This document shows positions 6,859-14,843 of a stretch of DNA of 64,000 bases, in pieces. The notes beneath the pieces are model-generated. The model had not been told where the DNA came from and ran no database searches. It saw nothing but the letters and a program-made list of their open reading frames with translations. This stretch comes from Streptomyces albireticuli (lineage in GTDB: Bacteria; Actinomycetota; Actinomycetes; Streptomycetales; Streptomycetaceae): the NCBI RefSeq assembly GCF_021228125.1, contig NZ_JAJQQS010000002.1, positions 558,001-622,000 of the forward strand, in the 5' to 3' direction. The stretch's first letter is position 1, and every line of letters begins with the position of its first letter. The position numbers and the translations under genes are program-made.

Positions 6859-8952
6859 ATGCGTGAGCGCCGTCGTCACGGCGGCCGTGGCGGCGGCAGC
6901 GGCGTCGCCCGTCGAGGGCTGCGTTTCCTGCGCCGCCGGCGGGCCGTCGTCGCGTGGCTCGTCGTGTGGTCCGTGGTCGAGGCCGCGCACACCTTCGGAC
7001 TGGGGTACGCGCTGGCCAGAGCGCTGGACTCCGGCTTCCTCGCGGGGCGGGCCGGGGCCGGGCTCGGGTGGCTCGGGGCGGCCGCCGCGGCCGTGGTCGT
7101 CGGGGCGTACGGGACCGGGCGTACGTACGACGGCGTCGCCGGGCTCGTGGAGCCGCTGCGCGACGGGCTCGTGCGGCGCGTCGTCCCGGCCGCCCTGCGG
7201 GACGCCGACGGCGCCGCCGTCTCCCGGCTGACCCATCAGGTGGAGATCGCCCGGGACGCCTTCGCCGGGCTCGTGATGGTCTCGCGGTCGTTCGTCTTCA
7301 CGGCGGCCGGTGCCCTGACGGGCCTGTTCCTGCTGGCCCCCGCCCTCCTGGTGGTCGTGGTGCCGCCGCTCGTGCTCGGCCTCGGCCTGTTCCTGGCCAC
7401 CCTGCGGCCCCTCGCCCGCCGCCAGGAGACCTTCCTCGTCGCCGACGAGACCCTCGCCCGCTCCTTCGGCGAGGTATCCGCCGGGCTGCGCGACATCACG
7501 GCCGGCGGCGCCGAAGGCCGGGTCCGCGACGCGACGGGCGCCCTCGTCGACGCCGAGCGCCGGGCCTCCGTGGCGCTCGCCCGCTGGTCCGTCGTGCGCG
7601 TCGCGGCCCTGGCCGTCGCCGGCCAGCTCCCGGTCGTCCTCCTGCTGGCCGCCACGCCCTGGCTGCTCGACCGCTCCGTCACCCCCGGCGCCCTCGTCGG
7701 CGCCCTCGCCTACCTCACGCAGTCCCTCCTGCCCGCCCTCCAGAACCTCGTCCACGGCCTGGGCGCGAGCGGCTCCCGCCTCACCGTCGTACTACGCCGC
7801 CTCACCGCCACCCCGCAGCCGGCCCCGGGGGCACACCCCGGAGCCGGGCACCCGGCGCCCACCCCCGGGCCACGTCCCGCGGGCGGGCACGCGGCGCTCG
7901 CGCCTCCCGCCGTCGTCGGGCTGGGCGGCCCCACTGCCACCCCGCCGCCCGCCCCCGGGCCACACCCCACGGACGGGCACCCGCCGCCCGCCCCCGGGCC
8001 GCGCCCCATGAGCGGGCACTCAGCGCCCGTCCCCGGGCCGCGCCCCACCAGCGAGCACCCATCGCCCCCACCCCCCACCCCCGCCGTCGAGCTGCGCGGC
8101 GTCACCTTCGCCTACGGCGAGCACGCCGACCCCGTCGTCGACGCCCTGGACCTGGTCGTGCCCACCGGCTCGCACCTCGCCGTCGTCGGCCCCAGCGGGG
8201 TCGGCAAGTCGACGCTGGCCGGGCTGATGGCGGGTCTGCTGGCGCCCCGGAGCGGTGAGGTGCGGGTCGGTGGGCGGCCGCCGGGGGATCCGGGCGGGCG
8301 GGTGCTCATCCCGCAGGAGGCGTACGTCTTCTCCGGCACCCTCGGCGACAACCTGCGCTATCTGCGCCCCGACCCGGTCGGCGAGCGGGAGCTCGCCGAC
8401 GCGGCCGAGGCCCTCGGCATGTCCGGTCTCGTCGCGCGGCTCGGCGGCTTCGGGACACCGCTCGCCCCCGACACGCTGTCCGCGGGGGAGCGGCAGCAGA
8501 TCGCCCTGGCCCGAGCCTATCTCTCGCCCGCCCCCGTCGCCCTGCTGGACGAGGCGACGTGCCACCTCGACCCCGCCGCCGAGGCCCGGGCCGAGCGGGC
8601 CTTCGCGCGGCGGCCCGGCACCACCCTGATCGTCATCGCGCACCGCGCCGCCTCCGCGCGCCGCGCGGACCGCGTCCTGGTGATGGACGGCCCGCGCACC
8701 CGCTGCGGGGACCACCGCGAACTGCTCGCGGTGTCCCCGCTCTACCGTGACCTCACCGGGGCCCCGGGCCCGCGCACGCCGGCGCACGCCCCCTCACACC
8801 CACCCCGCTCCCCGCGAGATCCGGATCGCGTCGACGCGGTTGCGGGCCCCGGTCTTCCGGGTGATCGACGCCAGGTAGTTGCGCACGGTCCCGTTGGAAA
8901 GGTGCAGACTCCGGGCGATCTCCCCGATGGAGGAGCCCTCCGCGGCGAGTGA
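6859..8952 (+). CDS. amfA: ABC exporter half-transporter, TMD-NBD (AmfA-like)
   Basis: Partner half-transporter of 697 residues. The N-terminal transmembrane domain covers about 30-310. An unusual Pro/Gly/His-rich linker (about 316-407) contains repeated PGPRPxxxH units. The ATPase domain follows with Walker A GPSGVGKST (about 444), Q-loop IPQEAYVFSG, signature LSAGERQ (about 541), Walker B VALLDEATCHLD with the normal catalytic glutamate, and switch histidine IVIAHRAAS. The reading frame runs 52 codons past the domain into the antisense of the convergent regulator gene, so the tail from about residue 646 is probably not conserved. ATG 6859 follows CAGGAGG. Confidence 0.88.
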   Translation: MRERRRHGGRGGGSGVARRGLRFLRRRRAVVAWLVVWSVVEAAHTFGLGYALARALDSGFLAGRAGAGLGWLGAAAAAVVVGAYGTGRTYDGVAGLVEPLRDGLVRRVVPAALRDADGAAVSRLTHQVEIARDAFAGLVMVSRSFVFTAAGALTGLFLLAPALLVVVVPPLVLGLGLFLATLRPLARRQETFLVADETLARSFGEVSAGLRDITAGGAEGRVRDATGALVDAERRASVALARWSVVRVAALAVAGQLPVVLLLAATPWLLDRSVTPGALVGALAYLTQSLLPALQNLVHGLGASGSRLTVVLRRLTATPQPAPGAHPGAGHPAPTPGPRPAGGHAALAPPAVVGLGGPTATPPPAPGPHPTDGHPPPAPGPRPMSGHSAPVPGPRPTSEHPSPPPPTPAVELRGVTFAYGEHADPVVDALDLVVPTGSHLAVVGPSGVGKSTLAGLMAGLLAPRSGEVRVGGRPPGDPGGRVLIPQEAYVFSGTLGDNLRYLRPDPVGERELADAAEALGMSGLVARLGGFGTPLAPDTLSAGERQQIALARAYLSPAPVALLDEATCHLDPAAEARAERAFARRPGTTLIVIAHRAASARRADRVLVMDGPRTRCGDHRELLAVSPLYRDLTGAPGPRTPAHAPSHPPRSPRDPDRVDAVAGPGLPGDRRQVVAHGPVGKVQTPGDLPDGGALRGE
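7805..8075 (+). repeat. Coding minisatellite in the AmfA linker
   Basis: Imperfect repeats of about 36-50 bp encode successive PGPHP/PGPRP ... GH blocks, such as PGPRPAGGH, PGPHPTDGH, PGPRPMSGH and PGPRPTSEH. They join the membrane and ATPase domains of AmfA. The frame is preserved throughout, so the array has grown or shrunk in codon multiples. Confidence 0.75.
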
Positions 8953-9405
8953 GAGCACGCTGAGTTCACGTCTCGTCAGCGGGATCTCGGCGGCCTCCAG
9001 GAAGCCGTAGCCGAGCGACTCGTCGATGTACCGCTCGCCCTTCGCCACCCGCCGTATCCCCTCGACCAACTGGTCGGGAGAAGCGTTTTTGCTCAAGTAC
9101 CCCAAGGCCCCCTCCTCATACGCCCGGCGCAGCGGCCCCGGCCGCTCCGCCGTGGCCAGGGCCAGCAGGACCGAGGTGCCGTCCCCCGCGCAACATCGGG
9201 CGGACAGCTCCCTGAGGCCCCGTGGCCCCGCGGCGTCGGGGCTGTCCATGTCCACGACGCAGACGTCGGGCCACCTCGCCCATGACGTGGCCGCCGCGTG
9301 CTCCCAGGAGGCGGAGAGGACCTCCAGGTCGGGCTCCCTGCCGAGGAACGCCGCCAGCGCCGCGCGCAGCAGATAGGTGTCCTGTACCAGTAGAACCCGG
9401 ATCAC
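8794..9405 (-). CDS. amfR: NarL-type response regulator (AmfR/RamR-like)
   Basis: Regulator of 203 residues, by homology the activator of the adjacent amf operon. The receiver domain starts VIRVLLVQDTYLL; the phospho-acceptor aspartate is in VCVVDMDSPD and the conserved lysine in GYLSKNAS. The acidic pair is incomplete (Gln-Asp), in line with atypical RamR-type receivers. The C-terminal LuxR helix-turn-helix is clear: LTRRELSVLSLAAEG, SIGEIARSLHLSNGTVRNYL. The GTG at 9405 is chosen because GGGGAGG lies about 5 nt upstream. No TTA codon is present. The gene is convergent with amfA and overlaps its 3' end by 159 bp. Confidence 0.9.
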   Translation of the reverse strand: MIRVLLVQDTYLLRAALAAFLGREPDLEVLSASWEHAAATSWARWPDVCVVDMDSPDAAGPRGLRELSARCCAGDGTSVLLALATAERPGPLRRAYEEGALGYLSKNASPDQLVEGIRRVAKGERYIDESLGYGFLEAAEIPLTRRELSVLSLAAEGSSIGEIARSLHLSNGTVRNYLASITRKTGARNRVDAIRISRGAGWV

Positions 9406-9567
9406 GACCCCGCCTCCCCGTCCCCCGGCGGCCAGTGCTACGCCGGGCACGTCGACAATTCATACGGCGTGTACCTCTGCCGTGGGCGCGGAATACCTCA
9501 CCTGTGGGGGGCGCAAGGGCGCACGAAACGAGCCACGCGCGCCCCAAGTTCACTCGAACGCGCCGCC

Positions 9568-10224
9568 CTAAACCTCTTGGCAATTCCCGGTAGAAGGTGA
9601 AGTGAGGTCGATCAGCCGGCACACGGTCTCGATGTCGATCTTCACCTGGGCGATGGAGGCCCGCCCCGACAGCCAGGTGATGAGCGCCGAGTGCCAGGTG
9701 TGCTCGATGACCCGGACGGCCGAGAGCTGCGCGGGCGTCGGCGGCCCGGCCAGCCCCATCGCGTCCAGGATGATGGCCGTGGTGAGCCGCGAGACGGTGT
9801 CGACCTCGGCGCTCACCGAGCGGTCGGCGAAGGTGAGGGCGCGCACCATCGCGTCGGCCAGGTGCGGTTCGCGCTGCATCGCCCGGAAGGCCCGCATCAG
9901 GGTCTGGGCCACGCGCGCGGCCGGCTCCTCCTCCGTCGGCGGGCGCTTGCGCAAGGTCCCGTGCAGCTGCTGGAGCTGGTCCTGCATCGTGGCGACCAGC
10001 AGATGGATCTTGGACGGGAAGTAGCGGTAGAGCGTGCCGAGCGCGACGCTCGACGACTCGGCCACCTCCCGCATCTGCACCGCGTCGAAACCGCCGCGGA
10101 CGGCCAGCCGGGCCGTGGCGTCCAGGATGCGCCGCCGACGGGCTTCCTGACGCTCGGTCAGAGGGAGGGGGGCGCTGACGGCGGGCGCGGCCGATGCGGT
10201 CGCCGCCTTGGATTCCGTAGTCAT
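9568..10224 (-). CDS. kstR: TetR-family regulator, KstR-like (sterol catabolism repressor)
   Basis: A 218-residue TetR repressor whose whole length resembles mycobacterial KstR, the repressor of cholesterol degradation released by sterol acyl-CoA intermediates. Seen directly: helix-turn-helix segment ILDATARLAVRGGFDAVQMREVAE ... VALGTLYRYFPSKIHLLVA and the ligand-domain motif RAMQREPHLADAMVRALTFAD. ATG 10224 (MTTESKAA) is chosen; ATG 10233 is an alternative. The gene is divergent from a glycosyltransferase operon, and the gap carries a 14-bp match to the KstR box, so autoregulation and control of that operon are expected. Confidence 0.85.
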   Translation of the reverse strand: MTTESKAATASAAPAVSAPLPLTERQEARRRRILDATARLAVRGGFDAVQMREVAESSSVALGTLYRYFPSKIHLLVATMQDQLQQLHGTLRKRPPTEEEPAARVAQTLMRAFRAMQREPHLADAMVRALTFADRSVSAEVDTVSRLTTAIILDAMGLAGPPTPAQLSAVRVIEHTWHSALITWLSGRASIAQVKIDIETVCRLIDLTSPSTGNCQEV

Positions 10225-10374
10225 ATGTCCCATTCCGTGGCGGTCCATCCAGCGGTATCTGTGCAGCCCGGACGGCACAGCATGGCAGGGGTCGGGTCGT
10301 GGCGCGAATCACCCGATCCGGTCCTGTCGACTGCCCGTCCGGCCGGTAGATTCAAGCTTCTGGACAACCCAGTC

Positions 10375-10388
10375 TGAAACTTGTTCTA
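10375..10388. promoter_or_regulatory. KstR-type operator between kstR and the glycosyltransferase operon
   Basis: TGAAACTTGTTCTA fits the KstR consensus TnnAACnnGTTnnA at every fixed position. It lies 151 bp before the kstR start and 56 bp before the glycosyltransferase GTG, where a repressor could block both promoters. The consensus is established for mycobacteria; its use here is inferred from the adjacent regulator. Confidence 0.8.
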
Positions 10389-10443
10389 GATTAGCGCGAC
10401 CGGTTACGCTCCGGCGGGAACAGCAGCGAGAAGGAGGCCGGGA

Positions 10444-11802
10444 GTGACCGCTGAGGCCACAGAGGCAGCACTCGCGCGAGAGGGCGGCCTCCCCGGCGGG
10501 GACACCTCCCGCACGGAACGCCCGCTGCGCATCGCGCTGCTCAGCTACAAGGGCAACCCGTTCTGCGGCGGCCAGGGCGTCTACGTACGCCACCTCTCCC
10601 GCGAACTCGCCCGGCTCGGCCACAGCGTCGAGGTCATCGGCGCCCAGCCGTACCCCGTGCTCGACGAGGGCGTCACCCTCACCGAGCTCCCCAGCCTCGA
10701 CCTCTACCGGCAGCCCGACCCCTTCCGCATGCCCGGCCTGGGCGAGTACCGCGACTGGGTCGACGCGCTGGAGGTCGCCACCATGGCCACCGGCGGCTTC
10801 CCCGAGCCGCTCACCTTCAGCCTGCGCGCCCGCCGCCATCTCGCCGCCCGCCGCGGCCGGTTCGACGTCGTGCACGACAACCAGACCCTCGGCTACGGGC
10901 TCCTCGGCGGCCCCCTCACCCTGGGCGCCCCGCTCGTCACCACCATCCACCACCCCATCACCGTCGACCGGCAGCTCGACCTCGACGCCGCCGCCGACTG
11001 GAAGCGCCGCGCCTCCGTCCACCGCTGGTACGGGTTCGTCCGGATGCAGAAGCGCGTCGCCCGCCGCCTGCCGTCCGTCCTGACCGTCTCCGGCTCCTCC
11101 CGCGACGAGATCGTCGACGACCTCGGGGTGCCCGCCGACCGGATCCACGTCGTCCCCATCGGCGCCGACACCGACCTCTTCTCCCCGGACCCGTCCGTCG
11201 CGGAGGTGCCCGGCCGGATCGTCACCACCTCCAGCGCCGACGTCCCCCTCAAGGGCCTGGTCCACCTCGTCGAGGCGCTCGCCACCGTGCGCGCCACCGA
11301 CCCCGGGGCCCACCTCGTCGTCGTCGGCAAGCGCGCCGAGAACGGCCCGGTCGCCACGGCCATCGCACGGCACGGCCTCGGCGACGCCATCCGCTTCGTC
11401 AAGGGCGTCAGCGACGCCGAACTCGTCGACCTCGTCCGCTCGGCGCAGGTCGCCTGCGTCCCCTCCCTCTACGAGGGCTTCTCGCTGCCCGCCGCCGAGG
11501 CCATGGCCACCGGCACCCCGCTGCTGGCCACCACCGGCGGCGCCATCCCCGAGGTCGCCGGCCCCGACGGCGAGACCTGCCTGGCCGTACCACCGGGCGA
11601 CGCCGGCGCCCTCGCCGCGGGCCTCACCCGGCTGCTCGGCGACGCCGACCTGCGCCGCCGCCTCGGCGCCGCGGGCCGTGAGCGGGTGCTCGCCCGCTTC
11701 ACCTGGCGGCAGGCCGCGATCGACACGGCCGAGCACTACCGTGCGGCCGTCGCCCGGTACGGTGCCGCCGACGCGGCCCGCCGCCGGGCGGGCATCCGGT
11801 AA
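10444..11802 (+). CDS. GT4-family glycosyltransferase
   Basis: GT-B fold glycosyltransferase of 452 residues. The N-terminal acceptor domain contains GGQGVYVRHLSRELARLGH, a typical GT4 start, and DVVHDNQTLGYG. The C-terminal nucleotide-sugar domain has PIGADTDLF and the E-x7-E region EGFSLPAAEAMATGTPLLAT (about 344). No transmembrane segment is evident, so it is probably cytosolic or peripheral. GTG 10444 is preceded by AAGGAGG. It is first in an operon with a methyltransferase and a barrel protein and sits behind a KstR-type operator. The acceptor may be a lipid or sterol-like molecule, but that is inference from context. Confidence 0.85.
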   Translation: MTAEATEAALAREGGLPGGDTSRTERPLRIALLSYKGNPFCGGQGVYVRHLSRELARLGHSVEVIGAQPYPVLDEGVTLTELPSLDLYRQPDPFRMPGLGEYRDWVDALEVATMATGGFPEPLTFSLRARRHLAARRGRFDVVHDNQTLGYGLLGGPLTLGAPLVTTIHHPITVDRQLDLDAAADWKRRASVHRWYGFVRMQKRVARRLPSVLTVSGSSRDEIVDDLGVPADRIHVVPIGADTDLFSPDPSVAEVPGRIVTTSSADVPLKGLVHLVEALATVRATDPGAHLVVVGKRAENGPVATAIARHGLGDAIRFVKGVSDAELVDLVRSAQVACVPSLYEGFSLPAAEAMATGTPLLATTGGAIPEVAGPDGETCLAVPPGDAGALAAGLTRLLGDADLRRRLGAAGRERVLARFTWRQAAIDTAEHYRAAVARYGAADAARRRAGIR

Positions 11803-11907
11803 CCCGGCCGCCGCCTCCGGCCCCGCCGGGCCCGGACGTCCGCCGACCGCGTCCCCACCGCCCCCTGATCCGACCTGACCTGCCCCGCCGGACGAAAGCA
11901 GACCTCC

Positions 11908-12642
11908 GTGCTGACCGTCGATTTCACCCGCTTCCCGCTCGCCGCCGGCGACCGCGTGCTCGACCTGGGCTGCGGCGCGGGCCGGCACGCCTTCGAGTGC
12001 TACCGGCGCGGCGCGCAGGTCGTGGCCCTCGACCGCAACGGCGAGGAGATACGCGAGGTCGCCAAGTGGTTCGCCGCGATGAAGGAGGCCGGTGAGGCCC
12101 CGGCCGGCGCCACCGCCACGGCCATGGAGGGCGACGCCCTCGCGCTGCCCTTCCCCGACGACACCTTCGACGTCGTCATCATCTCCGAGGTCATGGAGCA
12201 CATCCCCGACGACAAGGGTGTCCTCGCGGAGATGGTCCGGGTCCTCAAGCCCGGCGGCCGCATCGCCGTCACCGTCCCGCGCTACGGCCCGGAGAAGATC
12301 TGCTGGGCGCTCTCCGACGCCTACCACGAGGTCGAGGGCGGCCACATCCGCATCTACCGCGGCGACGAACTCCTCGACCGGATGCGGGAGGCGGGCCTCG
12401 CCCCCTACGGCACCCACCACGCGCACGGCCTGCACAGCCCGTACTGGTGGCTCAAGTGCGCCTTCGGCGTCGACAACGACAAGGCGCTGCCCGTCCGCGC
12501 CTACCACAAGCTGCTGGTCTGGGACATCATGAAGAAGCCCAAGGCCACCCGGGTCGCCGAGCAGCTCCTCAACCCCGTCATCGGCAAGAGCTTCGTCGCC
12601 TACGCGACCAAGCCGCACCAGGACGGGGCGGTCGCCAAGTGA
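11908..12642 (+). CDS. Class I SAM-dependent methyltransferase
   Basis: Methyltransferase of 244 residues. Motif I VLDLGCGAGRHA binds S-adenosylmethionine near residue 17, the acidic adenosine-binding residue is in VVALDRN, and motif IV/post-motif is FDVVIISEVMEHIPDD with LKPGGRIAVTVP. The substrate is not recognisable. It begins with GTG about 105 bp after the glycosyltransferase and overlaps the next gene by 4 bp, which implies translational coupling and a shared pathway. Confidence 0.88.
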   Translation: MLTVDFTRFPLAAGDRVLDLGCGAGRHAFECYRRGAQVVALDRNGEEIREVAKWFAAMKEAGEAPAGATATAMEGDALALPFPDDTFDVVIISEVMEHIPDDKGVLAEMVRVLKPGGRIAVTVPRYGPEKICWALSDAYHEVEGGHIRIYRGDELLDRMREAGLAPYGTHHAHGLHSPYWWLKCAFGVDNDKALPVRAYHKLLVWDIMKKPKATRVAEQLLNPVIGKSFVAYATKPHQDGAVAK

Positions 12643-13718
12643 CCACCTTCAGCCGCGGCCCCGGCCGCACCGAACGCCTCGTCCTGCCCGGTGTGCTGAC
12701 CGCACGACAGGCCGTCCGGACGGTCGCCGCCCTCGCCGCCGTACAGCGCGAGGACGGCGCCATACCCTGGTTCCGCGGCCACCACCTCGACCCCTGGGAC
12801 CACGTCGAGGCCGCCATGGCCCTGGACGCCGCCGGCGAGCACGCCCGCGCCGAGGCCGCCTACCGCTGGCTCGCCGACCACCAGAACCCCGACGGCTCCT
12901 GGTACGCCGCCTACGCCGACGGCGACGCCGACGCCCCCACCGACCGGGGCCGGGAGACCAACTTCGTCGCCTACGTCGCCGTGGGCGTCTGGCACCACTA
13001 CCTCGCCACCGGCGACGACGCCTTCCTCGACCGCATGTGGCCGACCGTCTTCGCCGCCGTCGAGTTCGTCCTCCAGCTCCAGCAGCCCGGCGGCCAGATC
13101 GGCTGGAAGCGGGAGGAGGACGGCACCGACGTCACCGACGCCCTGCTCACCGGCTCCTCCTCCATCCACCAGGCACTGCGCTGCGCCCTCGCCGTCGCCG
13201 AGCACCGCGAGGAGCCCCAGCCCGGCTGGGAGCTGGCCACCGGCCTCCTCGCGCACGCGATCCGCCGCCACCCCGAGCGGTTCCTCGACAAGAGCCGCTA
13301 CTCCATGGACTGGTACTACCCGGTCCTCGGCGGCGCGCTGACCGGCCCCGAGGCCAAGGAGCGCATAGAGGAGGGCTGGGACCGCTTCGTCGTCCCCGGC
13401 CTCGGCGTCCGCTGCGTCCTCCCCAACCCCTGGGTCACCGGCGGCGAGAGCTGCGAACTCGCCCTCGCGCTCTGGGTGATGGGCGAGTCCGACCGCGCCG
13501 TGGAGATCCTCCAGTCGATCCAGCACCTGCGCGCCGAGAACGGCATGTACTGGACGGGCTACGTCTTCGACGACAAGGCCGTCTGGCCCGAGGAGCTCAC
13601 GACATGGACGGCGGGGTCGCTGCTGCTGGCGGCGGCGGCGCTGGGCGGCGACGAGGCGACGACGGCGGTCTTCGGCGGGGAGCGGCTGCCGCGGGGGCTC
13701 GAACCGGATTGCTGCTAG
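12639..13718 (+). CDS. Alpha/alpha-barrel protein annotated in relatives as prenyltransferase
   Basis: A 359-residue protein with helical-hairpin repeats of the toroid seen in terpene cyclases, prenyltransferases and several glycoside hydrolases. Visible repeat-like segments are REDGAIPWFRGHH, QNPDGSWYAAYADG, DAFLDRMWPTVFAAVEFVLQ and RAVEILQSIQHLRAENGMYW. I do not see the DxDD motif of class II cyclases. The GTG start lies inside the methyltransferase stop (GTGA overlap). In Streptomyces relatives it is called prenyltransferase, but a carbohydrate-active role is equally compatible with the fold and the glycosyltransferase neighbour. A true function cannot be assigned. Confidence 0.8.
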   Translation: MTTFSRGPGRTERLVLPGVLTARQAVRTVAALAAVQREDGAIPWFRGHHLDPWDHVEAAMALDAAGEHARAEAAYRWLADHQNPDGSWYAAYADGDADAPTDRGRETNFVAYVAVGVWHHYLATGDDAFLDRMWPTVFAAVEFVLQLQQPGGQIGWKREEDGTDVTDALLTGSSSIHQALRCALAVAEHREEPQPGWELATGLLAHAIRRHPERFLDKSRYSMDWYYPVLGGALTGPEAKERIEEGWDRFVVPGLGVRCVLPNPWVTGGESCELALALWVMGESDRAVEILQSIQHLRAENGMYWTGYVFDDKAVWPEELTTWTAGSLLLAAAALGGDEATTAVFGGERLPRGLEPDCC

Positions 13719-13916
13719 GCCCGGAGCGCCTGGCCGCGCTACCGCGCGGTGTCCTCAAGCGCCGGACGGGCCGGATTCGCCCCTGCCCGGGGGCAGCTTG
13801 CCGCAGGCCGGCTCTCCGCTGTGCCAGGAGGCGGCTTTCCTGCCCGGCTCCTGGCGGCAACCCGGCCCGCCCGGAGGTGCCTCCCGGGGGCACCCCCAGC
13901 GGTAGCCGGGGGAGTT

Positions 13917-13970
13917 CGAGGACCGGGGTCCGGGGCGGAGCCCCGGTTCCGGGAAGGGGCGGGGTGGGGA
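13917..13970. repeat. Dispersed intergenic element, copy A
   Basis: A 54-bp block with an internal ccggggtccggggcggagccccgg palindrome. It differs at only one base from 34549-34602. Copy A lies in the 287-bp gene-free stretch 13719-14005, which also contains gcgccggacgggc motifs seen in other intergenic spots here (for example 57051). Probably a REP/MITE-like genomic repeat. Confidence 0.8.
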
Positions 13971-14005
13971 AAAGGCCCCGCGCAGCCGCACCCTAGGGTG
14001 GCGTC

Positions 14006-14809
14006 ATGACTCACCTCAGCTACGACCGTTACTGTTCCGAGGTCGTCACCCAAACCACCCTCCTCCGCGAAGCGATCCACGGCGCGGACCTCACCGCCAC
14101 CGTCCCCACCTGCCCCGAGTGGACCCTGGCCCAGCTCCTCCTGCACGTGGGCCAGGCCCACCGGTTCGCCGAGCACCTCGTGCGCACGCGGACCACCTCC
14201 TACACCCCCACCGACATCGGCGCCGCCCCCGCCCCCGGCCCCGGCGACCCGTCCCTCGACGCGGACGCGGCGGCGTTCGGCGCCTGGCTCGCCGAGGGCG
14301 CCGACGCCCTGGCGAGGACCCTGCGCGAGAGCGGCCCCGACACCGGGGTGTGGACGTTCGGGCCGCGCCAGGCCGCCGGCTTCTGGGCCCGCCGGATGAC
14401 GCACGAGACCGTGATCCACCGGGCCGACGCCGAGGCCACCACCGGCACCGCGTTCACCGTGGCCCCGGAGATCGCCGCCGACTGCCTCGACGAATGGCTC
14501 CAGATCGTCAGCTCGCCCCTCGCGATGGAGTTCAACCCCGCGTACAAGGAGCTCCTCGGCCCCGGCCGCACCCTGCACCTGCACGCCACCGACACCGCGC
14601 CCGAGCTGGTGGCGGAGTGGTTCGTCGACTACAGCGGCGAGCGGATCGAGTGGCGGCGCGCCCATGAGAAGGCGGCCGTCGTCGTGCGCGGCCCGCTCAC
14701 CGACCTGCTGAGCGTCTTCTACCGGCGGCAGCCGCTGGACAGCGGCCGGGTCGAGGTCCTGGGCGAGCGCGAGCTGCTGGAATTCTGGCTGGAGCGGGCC
14801 CGCTTCTGA
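14006..14809 (+). CDS. Maleylpyruvate isomerase-family, mycothiol-dependent enzyme
   Basis: A 267-residue protein of the DinB-like, mycothiol-dependent maleylpyruvate isomerase N-terminal family. Seen: VPTCPEWTLAQLLLHVGQAHRF and the metal-site region FWARRMTHETVIHRADAEA, whose histidines, together with one in LLLHVG, fit the three-His metal site. A C-terminal sterol-carrier-like part follows (about 180-267). In actinomycetes the family uses mycothiol as cofactor; the actual substrate here is unknown. It is a single gene with its own start, 35 bp upstream of the M1 peptidase. Confidence 0.85.
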   Translation: MTHLSYDRYCSEVVTQTTLLREAIHGADLTATVPTCPEWTLAQLLLHVGQAHRFAEHLVRTRTTSYTPTDIGAAPAPGPGDPSLDADAAAFGAWLAEGADALARTLRESGPDTGVWTFGPRQAAGFWARRMTHETVIHRADAEATTGTAFTVAPEIAADCLDEWLQIVSSPLAMEFNPAYKELLGPGRTLHLHATDTAPELVAEWFVDYSGERIEWRRAHEKAAVVVRGPLTDLLSVFYRRQPLDSGRVEVLGERELLEFWLERARF

Positions 14810-14843
14810 GCCCGTTCCCCGGTGGGGTGAGAGCATCGGCAGC

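Noticed and set aside
8794..9405. TTA codon (bldA) control of amfR
   Set aside because: I read the minus-strand gene for TTA and found none between start and stop.
10309..12618. A 769-codon minus-strand frame over the glycosyltransferase and methyltransferase
   Set aside because: Low-complexity Gly/Val/Asp/Glu translation typical of antisense GC bias.
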